64,000 nucleotides of DNA, from the NCBI RefSeq assembly GCF_001667115.1, contig NZ_LZIJ01000197.1, positions 62,001 to 126,000 of the forward strand, given 5' to 3'. Position 1 is the first letter of the stretch, and every line of letters starts with the position of its first letter. This DNA is from Mycobacterium sp. 852002-51163_SCH5372311 (GTDB lineage: Bacteria > Actinomycetota > Actinomycetes > Mycobacteriales > Mycobacteriaceae). A model generated the notes under the pieces. It saw only the letters and a program-made list of their open reading frames with translations, did not search any database and was not told the origin of the DNA. Below, in pieces: positions 42,336-49,658 of this stretch. Both the position numbers and the translations under genes were made by a program.

Positions 42336-43373
42336 TTACAAACTGGCATTGAGCGCCTTGATCGGCATCTGCAGGTCGTCGAGGAGTTCCAGGTCGGCCT
42401 CGGCCGGACGGCCCAACGTGGTCAGGTAGTTGCCCACGATCACGGCGTTGATGCCGCCCAGGATGCCCTGCTTGGCACCGAGGTCACCCAGGGTGATCTC
42501 GCGGCCGCCGGCGAAGCGCAGCATGGTGCGCGGCAACGCCAGTCGGAAGGCGGCCACCGACTTGAGGGCTTCGCCGGCCGGCATCACCTCGAGGTCCCCG
42601 AAGGGGGTGCCCGGCCGCGGATTGAGGAAGTTCAACGGCACCTCGTCGGGACCCAGCTCCGCGAGCTCGGCCGCGAATTCCGCGCGCTGCTCGAGCGTCT
42701 CCCCCATGCCGAGGATGCCGCCACAACACACCTCCATGCCCGCGTCGCGCACCATCGAAAGCGTCTGCCAGCGCTCTTCCCAGGTGTGCGTGGTCACGAC
42801 GGTGGTGAAAAACGACCGCGCCGTCTCGAGGTTGTGGTTGTAGCGGTGCACGCCCATCTCCGAGAGTCGGTCCACCTGCTCAGGACTGAGCATTCCCAGC
42901 GAGCACGCGATGTTGATCTCGACTTCGTCGCGAATGGCCTCGATTCCGGCCGCGACCTGTGCCATCAACCGCTCGTCGGGTCCGCGCACCGCGGCCACGA
43001 TGCAGAACTCGGTGGCGCCGGACTTGGCGGTCTGTTTGGCCGCCTCGACCAGGCTCGGGATGTCCAGCCAGGCGCTGCGCACGGGCGAGGTGAACAACCC
43101 CGACTGGGAGCAGAAATGGCAATCCTCCGGGCAACCGCCGGTTTTCAGGCTGATGATGCCCTCGACCTCGACCTCGGGTCCGCACCAGCGCATGCGCACT
43201 TCGTGGGCCAGTGCCAGCAGTTCCTCGAGCCGGTCGTCGGGCAGCTGCAGCACCTGCAGCACCTGGTCCTTGGTCAATCCCTCGCCGCGGTCCAGCACTT
43301 GCTCGCGGGCCACCGCGAGAATGTCGGAATCGTGGTCGGCTTCGGCGGTCGGTCGAGTTGCCGCTTGCGTCAC
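42336..43373 (-). CDS. bioB: Biotin synthase
   Basis: BioB is a radical-SAM enzyme inserting sulfur into dethiobiotin. The 345-residue product has the radical-SAM motif CPEDCHFCSQSG, CSLGML, HRYNHNLETA, VCCGGILGMGE (auxiliary cluster Cys region) and PLNFLNPRPGTPF. GTG 43373 (VTQAATRPT) is chosen: it fits mycobacterial BioB length and GGGGAG lies 6 nt upstream; the frame is open 15 codons further. Unlike in the enterobacterial bio operon it is 10 kb from bioAFD here, an arrangement shared in broad terms with M. tuberculosis. Confidence 0.97.
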   Translation of the reverse strand: MTQAATRPTAEADHDSDILAVAREQVLDRGEGLTKDQVLQVLQLPDDRLEELLALAHEVRMRWCGPEVEVEGIISLKTGGCPEDCHFCSQSGLFTSPVRSAWLDIPSLVEAAKQTAKSGATEFCIVAAVRGPDERLMAQVAAGIEAIRDEVEINIACSLGMLSPEQVDRLSEMGVHRYNHNLETARSFFTTVVTTHTWEERWQTLSMVRDAGMEVCCGGILGMGETLEQRAEFAAELAELGPDEVPLNFLNPRPGTPFGDLEVMPAGEALKSVAAFRLALPRTMLRFAGGREITLGDLGAKQGILGGINAVIVGNYLTTLGRPAEADLELLDDLQMPIKALNASL

Positions 43374-43440
43374 CAGGTACTCCCCTGCGTCTTTGTATGG
43401 CCGCGCATGCGCCCACATCTGCCGGCATCATCGGCAGCGC

Positions 43441-43457
43441 TGAATAGAAGGTGTTCA
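43441..43457. promoter_or_regulatory. Possible BioQ-type dyad upstream of bioB
   Basis: TGAATAG-N3-GTGTTCA, 7-bp arms matching at five of seven positions, lies 68 bp upstream of the bioB start. Actinobacterial BioQ sites have TGAAC-type half-sites; the match is partial and no bioQ gene is in the window. Confidence 0.3.
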
Positions 43458-43508
43458 AAGTAGGGTAACGGCCACAGATAATGCCGACCGCCGGGGTATA
43501 CGACCACG

Positions 43509-43679
43509 ATGACCGATGCGACCTACGCGACTACCACGCACGTCGAGTACGTGGCACACCACATGCTGCTGCTCGCGGTGCCCGCGTTCTTGCCGGCCGT
43601 CGTCGTCGTCGGCGTCATCTTGTACGTCGCGATGAAAGATCGGCGCAACGGCACGCCTTCGGACAAAAAACAGGATTGA
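43509..43679 (+). CDS. Small single-helix membrane protein (56 aa)
   Basis: A 56-residue frame, MTDATYATTTHVEYVAHH... through a strongly hydrophobic stretch (about residues 19-42, Val/Leu-rich) to a charged end (KDRRNGTPSDKKQD), looks like a single-pass protein with a His-His pair just before the helix. No ribosome site precedes the ATG; a TATACG hexamer 6 nt upstream could be a leaderless -10. It is first in line with the downstream membrane/cupredoxin genes, 94 nt before the next start, and is a plausible part of that cassette. No known family recognised. Confidence 0.6.
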   Translation: MTDATYATTTHVEYVAHHMLLLAVPAFLPAVVVVGVILYVAMKDRRNGTPSDKKQD

Positions 43680-43716
43680 CCGGCGCACAATGCGGGCATT
43701 CTCAGCGAGTCGCTAG

Positions 43717-43732
43717 CTTACTTAGGAGTAAG
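43717..43732. promoter_or_regulatory. Palindrome before the polytopic membrane gene
   Basis: CTTACT-TAGG-AGTAAG is a perfect 6-bp dyad 41-57 bp upstream of the ATG at 43774. It may be an operator for the membrane cassette. The AGTAAG half-site also occurs in the repeats before the lipase gene at 40 kb, which may be chance. Confidence 0.4.
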
Positions 43733-43773
43733 TTCAGTGACGCATCTGCATTTCCCGGCGAGCGTGAGAGGCA

Positions 43774-45597
43774 ATGATCGTGCAGTTCGGAATTGTTGCG
43801 GAGGCGCCTGCCCGAGGCGCCGGACTGAACCAGGTGATCGGGCTGTCCATCGCCGCGGTGGTGATAGCCGCGTTCATGCTGTGGGTGGGCCATGCGCACC
43901 GCACCCATCGGATCGAATGGTTGACCCGGATCGCCGACAAGCTGGGTGAGAAGTTTCACCGCCCCAATTGGGTAGCGCTACCGGTGCTGGTGTACACCAC
44001 GTCCATCATCTGCGCCCTGTTCGGGTTCATCTGGGACGTCAGCTGGCACATCGGCAACGGCCGCGACCCCGGTCCGCTGGCCAACCCGGCGCACTACTTC
44101 ATCATCATCGGGCTGTTCGGCATCTTCGTCGGCGGAATGCTGGCGATTGTGCTGCCGTTCGACAAGCCCGGCCCGGCCGCCGTGCGCATCACCAGCAATT
44201 GGTACGCGCCGGTCGGCGGCATCCTGATGGCCGGTTGCGGGATGTACGCGCTGATCGGATTCCCGCTCGACGACATCTGGCACCGGATCTTCGGGCAGGA
44301 CGTGACCCTCTGGGGTCCGACGCATTTGATGATGATCGGCGGAGCCGGATTCTCGCTGTTCGCGGTGCTGATGCTGGAGCGCGAAGGCGAGGCCGAACAG
44401 GGTGAACAGGTCGCGTTCGGCCCGTTCATCTCGTTCCTGCGCTACCTGTCGTTCGGCGGAATGTTCATCGGCCTGTCTGTCTACCAGATCGAGTACGACT
44501 TCGGTGTGGAGCAGTTCCGCCTGGTGCTGCAGCCGATGATGATCGCGGCGGCGGCCTCGATTGCGGCCGTCGCTGCGCGCCTGACCATGGGCCGGGGCGG
44601 GGCGATTGTGGCGGCCCTGTTCGCAATCGCACTGCGCGGCGCTGTCGCAGTTCTCGTCGGGCCCATCTTGGGGGCTCCTATCAACTGGTTCCCGCTCTAT
44701 CTGGGACCCGCGCTGGCGGTGGAGTTGGTGGCGCTGACTCCGCTGCTGAGGCGCCCGATCGCTTTCGGCGCAGTCGCGGGTCTCGGCGTGGCCACCGTCG
44801 GACTGTGGCTGGAGTCGCTGTGGATCAGCGCGGTGTATCACTACCCGTGGCCGATGAGCATGTGGGGTGAGGCTCTGGCGATGGCGGTGCCGGTGGGGGT
44901 CTTGGCCGGCATGTGCGGGGGGCTGTTCGGGATGGTCCTCACCGGCCAGCGCCTGCCCAGCCGCGCAATCGGCATTGCGGTGGTGGCGGCGACGGTGGTG
45001 GTCATCGGCGGTGCGGTGGCCAACGGTTTGCACATCGTGGTGCCGCGCCAAGACAGCGCCAAGATCACCCTGACCGACGCGCCGGGCACCCCCGGGCAGC
45101 GGATGGTGTGGGTCGACCTGCAGGTCCCGCCGAACATGATCCGCGATAATCCGGAATGGGTCACCGCGCTGTCCTGGCAGGGCCGCATGGAGAACCAGCG
45201 GGGTCTGGTGATCGATCGGCTGCGAAAAGTCGCTCCGGGGCACTACGTGTCCACCCAGCCGATGCCCGTCTGGGGATCGTGGAAGACGCTCATGCGGGTT
45301 CAGGACGGCTACACGATGACCGCTGTGCCGATCTACGCACCAGAGGATGCGGCCATTCCGGCGCCCGAGGTGAAGGCCGAGTCGACGACCCGGCCGTTCG
45401 TGCAGGAGATCACGATTCTGCAGCGTGAACGCGACCAAAGCGCGCCGACGTGGTTGTTCACCGCCGGCTCGATCGTGGTGCTCATCTTCACGCTGATGGT
45501 CATCGCCGGGCTGACGTGGGGCGCGGGCCGCCTGAACAACGCGGTGGGCGAACCAGAGCCGGTCGAAGAGAAGCAAGCTCCGCCACAGGCGGCGTGA
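43774..45597 (+). CDS. Polytopic membrane protein of unknown function, His-rich helices
   Basis: The 607-residue product has about 11-12 helices in the first ~430 residues, an extracytoplasmic domain (~430-570) without recognised motifs, then one C-terminal helix (TAGSIVVLIFTLMVIAGLTWG) and an acidic/Pro tail. Conserved-looking histidines sit at helix ends: WDVSWHIGNGRDPGPLANPAHYF, DDIWHRIF, LWGPTHLMMIGG and SAVYHYPWP, suggesting metal or haem contact. I do not recognise the family. It heads a tightly coupled set: its stop overlaps the next start (TGATG). A GAGAGG lies close before the ATG. No counterpart at this position in M. tuberculosis. Confidence 0.75.
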   Translation: MIVQFGIVAEAPARGAGLNQVIGLSIAAVVIAAFMLWVGHAHRTHRIEWLTRIADKLGEKFHRPNWVALPVLVYTTSIICALFGFIWDVSWHIGNGRDPGPLANPAHYFIIIGLFGIFVGGMLAIVLPFDKPGPAAVRITSNWYAPVGGILMAGCGMYALIGFPLDDIWHRIFGQDVTLWGPTHLMMIGGAGFSLFAVLMLEREGEAEQGEQVAFGPFISFLRYLSFGGMFIGLSVYQIEYDFGVEQFRLVLQPMMIAAAASIAAVAARLTMGRGGAIVAALFAIALRGAVAVLVGPILGAPINWFPLYLGPALAVELVALTPLLRRPIAFGAVAGLGVATVGLWLESLWISAVYHYPWPMSMWGEALAMAVPVGVLAGMCGGLFGMVLTGQRLPSRAIGIAVVAATVVVIGGAVANGLHIVVPRQDSAKITLTDAPGTPGQRMVWVDLQVPPNMIRDNPEWVTALSWQGRMENQRGLVIDRLRKVAPGHYVSTQPMPVWGSWKTLMRVQDGYTMTAVPIYAPEDAAIPAPEVKAESTTRPFVQEITILQRERDQSAPTWLFTAGSIVVLIFTLMVIAGLTWGAGRLNNAVGEPEPVEEKQAPPQAA

Positions 45598-45983
45598 TGG
45601 GGGTAGCGCGACGCGCCTTCTTCACGGGTGTGACGGCAGCGCTGATCTGCGGGCTAGCCGGCTGCGGCGGTTCCCATGAAGCGGGGAATTCGGGCGCATC
45701 GACCACGACCGGCGGCGGCCCGGTGGTCGACGTGGTCATCGCCAACGGTCAGGTGACTCCCACCAATGCGACGCTGCAGGCCAAGGTGAACCAGCAGATC
45801 ACGCTGAAAGTCAGCAGCGACGCAACCGACGAGTTGCACGTGCACTCGACGCCCGATCACAAGTTCCAAATCGCGGCCGCGCCGAACCAGACGTTTCAGT
45901 TCAGCGTCGAGGTCCCCGGCACGGTCGAGGTCGAGTTGCACCACCTGAAGCGCACGGTCGCCACCATCCAAGTGCGCCCGTGA
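45597..45983 (+). CDS. Cupredoxin-like lipoprotein
   Basis: A 128-residue precursor with a lipoprotein signal peptide: RRAFFTGVTAALICG followed by the lipobox LAGC (an arginine pair precedes the hydrophobic core). The mature part starts with a Gly/Ser/Thr linker and folds as a predicted cupredoxin-like beta-sandwich (VDVVIANGQVTPTNATLQAKVNQQITLKVSSDATDELHVHSTPDHKFQIAA...FSVEVPGTVEVELHHL). HVH and HH pairs could bind copper, but the classical Cys/Met ligands are missing. Its ATG overlaps the upstream stop and its stop overlaps the next GTG (GTGA), so the three products are made together. Confidence 0.8.
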   Translation: MGVARRAFFTGVTAALICGLAGCGGSHEAGNSGASTTTGGGPVVDVVIANGQVTPTNATLQAKVNQQITLKVSSDATDELHVHSTPDHKFQIAAAPNQTFQFSVEVPGTVEVELHHLKRTVATIQVRP

Positions 45984-47347
45984 CCAGTGCTGGCGCCGCG
46001 GTACTGCTGGCGCACGGTCTCGGCGGCTCCGGCGACCTTCCGGTCCCCTACGCCTATGCGATGGTCGGCGCGGCGTGGGCGTTGACGTTCACTTTCGCCC
46101 TGGTGGCATTCGCGTGGCGGCAGCCGCGGTTCGATCCGCTCAAGCGCGGGCGTCCGTTGCCGGCGGCGGTGACCACGCTGGTCGACGCCCCGGCCACCCG
46201 CTGGGCGGCCGCCGGGGTGGGGCTGGTCTTGGCGGCGTGGGCCGTCGCGGCCGGGCTATGGGGCCCGGAAACTCAGTCGAACGCGCTGCTCGGGGCGTTC
46301 TATGTGCTGCTGTGGGTCGGGCTGGTGGCGGCTTCGCTGTGCTTCGGACCGGTGTGGCGGGTGCTATCGCCGATGCGCACGGTGTACCAGCTGCTTCGGC
46401 GGATCACGCCGCAGCGGCTCGGCCGGGCCAGAATCTCGTATCCGGAAGGATGGGGATATCGACCCGCCGCCTTAGGCCTGTTCGCCTTCGTCTGGATGGA
46501 GCTGGCCAGCCCGGATTCGGCGTCGCTGCCGTGGGTGCGCACGTGGCTGCTGAGCTATGCCGCGGTGATGCTGATCGGCGCGGGGCTGTGCGGGCAGCGC
46601 TGGCTGGCCCGGGCCGACCCGTTCGGTGTGTACAGCGTCGCCGTCTCGCGGCTCTGCCCGTTTCGCCGCAATCCGGACACCGGGCGAATCGTTGTGGGCA
46701 ACCCGTTGGACCACCTGCCGTCGCTGCCGGTGCGGCCGGGCGTTGTGGTGCTGCTGGCGGTGCTGCTCGGGTCGACGGCGTTCGACAGCTTCTCGTCGTC
46801 ACCGACTTGGCGCAACTTCGCCGACAGGCTGGCGCGGGCGGCCCACGGCGTGCCGGTGACGGTTTCCTCGTCGGTGTTGCGCACTCTCGGGCTGGTTGTC
46901 TTTATTTCGATTGTGGCAGTGACGTTTTCGCTGGCCGCTCGGGCGACGGGCGGCCTTGAGCGTGAGCAGCGTCGCGCCTTGCCGGGCCAGATGGCGCACT
47001 CGCTGATCCCGATCGTGGTGGGCTACATCTTCGCGCACTACCTGACCTACCTGGTGGAGCGTGGACAGCAGGCCGTCTTCGCCTTGGCCGACCCGTTCGG
47101 CCGGGGTTGGAACCCGCTGGGGCTGGCGCACCTGCACGTCGCCTACGTGTTGTCCGCTCATCCCCCGGTGCTCGCCGTGATCAAGGTGGCGTGCGTGGTC
47201 ACCGGACACATCGTCGCGGTGATCGCGGCCCACGACAAGGCGCTGCGGCTGCTGCCCGAGGGCCATCAACTGACCGGTCAGCTCACCATGATGCTGGTCA
47301 TGGTCGGCTACACGTTCACCGGTTTGTATTTGCTGTTCGGAGGGTAG
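45980..47347 (+). CDS. Polytopic membrane protein of unknown function
   Basis: The 455-residue product has about 9-10 helices with short loops and no known catalytic signature. Points seen: an N-terminal LLAHGLGGSGDLPVPYAYA stretch before the first helix, a cytoplasmic-looking segment with FDPLKRGRPLP, a DPFGVYSVAVSRLCPFRRN loop and a final pair of helices with HLHVAYVLSAHPPVLAVIKVACVVTGHIVAVIAAHDKAL, rich in histidines. GTG 45980 overlaps the lipoprotein stop by 4 nt, so it is coupled to it. With the previous two genes it probably forms one membrane complex with an extracytoplasmic cupredoxin partner. Confidence 0.75.
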   Translation: MTSAGAAVLLAHGLGGSGDLPVPYAYAMVGAAWALTFTFALVAFAWRQPRFDPLKRGRPLPAAVTTLVDAPATRWAAAGVGLVLAAWAVAAGLWGPETQSNALLGAFYVLLWVGLVAASLCFGPVWRVLSPMRTVYQLLRRITPQRLGRARISYPEGWGYRPAALGLFAFVWMELASPDSASLPWVRTWLLSYAAVMLIGAGLCGQRWLARADPFGVYSVAVSRLCPFRRNPDTGRIVVGNPLDHLPSLPVRPGVVVLLAVLLGSTAFDSFSSSPTWRNFADRLARAAHGVPVTVSSSVLRTLGLVVFISIVAVTFSLAARATGGLEREQRRALPGQMAHSLIPIVVGYIFAHYLTYLVERGQQAVFALADPFGRGWNPLGLAHLHVAYVLSAHPPVLAVIKVACVVTGHIVAVIAAHDKALRLLPEGHQLTGQLTMMLVMVGYTFTGLYLLFGG

Positions 47348-47486
47348 GCGTCCGGGCGTGCATTCCTCTGTCGCGTTTGTGGCCGCGCACCAGCACTTGT
47401 CTGAGCCCGCCGGATCCGTTTCGATCGTTGCGGACTGCCCGGTGACTGCGTGGTGATCACGCCAGACCGCAAGCGAGAGGAAGTCG

Positions 47487-49658
47487 ATGACGACGCAACG
47501 CTCGACGGAGCCGGTACACCCGGACGAGGAAGCAGCGAACCGCAAAGGAAAACGTCGTCCACGCGCGCTGTCGCGGATCAGCATCCAGTCGAAGGTGATG
47601 ATCATGCTGCTGGTGTCCAGCCTCATGTCACTGGGCGTGATCGGGGTGGTCGGATACGTCGCCGCTCGCCGGGCTCTGCTGCCCGCGGTGTCCGAACGGA
47701 TGACGCAATTGCGCGAGGCGCAGAAGCGAGCAATCGAGACGGTGTTCGCGGACCTGACCAATTCGCTGGTGATCTACAGCCGCGGGACTACCGTCGTGGA
47801 GGCGGTTCAGGCGTTCACCGCCGGCTTCGACCAACTTGCGAACGCGACCGTCGATCCGGGACAGCAGCAGGCGCTGGTGAACTACTACACCGACAAGCTG
47901 ATCAAACCCATCGAAAAGGACACCGGCACCAAGCTGGATCTCGACGCCCTACTGCCCGGCAACAATTCGCAGAAATACCTACAGGCCCACTACACCGCGG
48001 CGGGGGCTTCGCCCGGAACCGACGACGCCGGCGACGGCAGCGCGTGGTCAGCCGCGAACGCCCGCTTCAACAACTACTTTCGCGAGATTGCAACTCGCTT
48101 CGAATACCGCGATGCGCTGCTGCTCGACACCCGCGGCAACGTGATCTACACCGTGAACAAGAGTGCAGCACTCGGCACCAACATCCTCACCGGTCCATAT
48201 CGGCAATCCAACCTGCGCGGCGCCTACGAGAAAGCTATGGCCGCAACGTCAGTCGACTTTGTGTGGATCACCGACTTTCAGCCCTATCAGCCTGCCCTCG
48301 GCATGCCCATCGCATGGTTGGTGTCACCGATCGGCGCACCCGGCAGAGCTTCGGGTGTCCTGGCGCTGCCGTTGCCGATCGCGAAAGTGAACCGCATCAT
48401 GACGGCCGACAAGCAGTGGGAGGCCGTCGGCATGGGCAAGACCGGCGAGACCTATCTCGCCGGCCCCGACAACCTGATGCGTTCTGATTCGCGGTTATTC
48501 GTAGAAGACCCACGGCAATTCCGGAGTGAGGTGGTAGCGGCAGGCACTCGATCCGATACCGTCGACAAAGCCATCAAGTGGGGTGGCACGACTCTGGTCC
48601 AGCCCGTCGCGACCACTGCGGTCCGCGCCGCCGAACGCGGACAGACCGGAACCGTGATCGACACCGATTATCTCGGTCGCCGCGAACTGGCGGCTTACGC
48701 TCCGCTGTCCGTGCCGAATTCCGACCTGCACTGGTCGATCGTGGCCACCCGCGAAACCGCCGAAGCCAACGCCAGGGTCGCGTCGGTTACCCAAACACTG
48801 GTGTTGGCCACTGCGGCAATGGTCTTCGTCATTTGCATAGCCGCCCTGCTGGTCGCCCAGATTTTCGTGCGGCCGATTCGGCGGTTGCAGGCCGGCGCCG
48901 AAGAGATCGGCGCAGGCAACTACGACGTCGCGATTCCGGTCACGTCGCGCGATGAAATCGGGGAACTCACAGACACTTTCAACGATATGAGCCGGAGTCT
49001 GCGGACGAAGGAAGCTCTGCTGACCGAACAGCGAAAAGAAAACGACCGTCTGCTCAGTTCGTTGATGCCTGAGCCGGTTGCGCGGCGTTACCGCGAGGGT
49101 GAGCAGACGATCGCTTCCGAGCATCAGGACGTCACGGTCATCTTCGCCGACATCGTCGGTCTCGACGAAATCTCGAATGGTCTGACGGGCCAGGAACTGG
49201 TTGGCATCGTCGACGAGCTGGTCCGGGAAATCGATTCCGCCGCGGAAGCACTTGGCGTCGAGCCGATTCGCACACTGCACAACGGCTACCTCGCCAGCTG
49301 CGGGCTGAACTTTCCCAGACTGGACAGCGTGCACCGCACCGTCGAGTTCGCTGTCGAGCTGCGAGACATCATCGAGCGGTTCAACAGCAAAACGGGCCAT
49401 CAGCTGGCACTGCGAGCCGGAATCAACACGGGCAATGTCATCAGCGGACTGGTCGGACGCTCCAGCATCGTGTACGACATGTGGGGCGCCGCGGTCAACC
49501 TCGCCCACCAGATGCGCAGCAGCACAATGCAATCCGGCATCTACGTCACCGCTCCGGTATACGAGGCCGTGCACGACATCCGGCGGTTCACCCCCGCGGG
49601 CACCATTACCGTCAGCGGCACCGAACAGCAGATCTGGCAATTATCGGAGGACCAGTGA
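47487..49658 (+). CDS. Membrane sensor with HAMP and class III cyclase domain
   Basis: Layout: cytoplasmic basic start, helix (~37-60), long extracytoplasmic sensor resembling a double-Cache domain (~60-430), second helix (~433-455), HAMP (~455-510, RPIRRLQAGAEEIGAGNYDVAI) and a class III cyclase domain (~545-715). Catalytic positions are mixed: metal Asp555 (FADIVG) and Asn671 are kept, but the Lys position is Arg595, the second metal Asp is Asn599 and the Arg position is Gln675. Cyclase activity is therefore doubtful. The pair with the following MscS-like gene recalls M. tuberculosis Rv2435c-Rv2434c, which sits elsewhere. GAGAGGAA precedes the ATG. Overlaps the channel gene by 4 nt. Confidence 0.88.
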   Translation: MTTQRSTEPVHPDEEAANRKGKRRPRALSRISIQSKVMIMLLVSSLMSLGVIGVVGYVAARRALLPAVSERMTQLREAQKRAIETVFADLTNSLVIYSRGTTVVEAVQAFTAGFDQLANATVDPGQQQALVNYYTDKLIKPIEKDTGTKLDLDALLPGNNSQKYLQAHYTAAGASPGTDDAGDGSAWSAANARFNNYFREIATRFEYRDALLLDTRGNVIYTVNKSAALGTNILTGPYRQSNLRGAYEKAMAATSVDFVWITDFQPYQPALGMPIAWLVSPIGAPGRASGVLALPLPIAKVNRIMTADKQWEAVGMGKTGETYLAGPDNLMRSDSRLFVEDPRQFRSEVVAAGTRSDTVDKAIKWGGTTLVQPVATTAVRAAERGQTGTVIDTDYLGRRELAAYAPLSVPNSDLHWSIVATRETAEANARVASVTQTLVLATAAMVFVICIAALLVAQIFVRPIRRLQAGAEEIGAGNYDVAIPVTSRDEIGELTDTFNDMSRSLRTKEALLTEQRKENDRLLSSLMPEPVARRYREGEQTIASEHQDVTVIFADIVGLDEISNGLTGQELVGIVDELVREIDSAAEALGVEPIRTLHNGYLASCGLNFPRLDSVHRTVEFAVELRDIIERFNSKTGHQLALRAGINTGNVISGLVGRSSIVYDMWGAAVNLAHQMRSSTMQSGIYVTAPVYEAVHDIRRFTPAGTITVSGTEQQIWQLSEDQ

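Noticed and set aside
43978..45576. 532-codon minus-strand frame opposite the polytopic membrane gene
   Set aside because: Its His/Asp/Gln/Arg-rich composition is typical of an antisense shadow of a membrane protein; the + strand gene has helices and overlapping neighbours.
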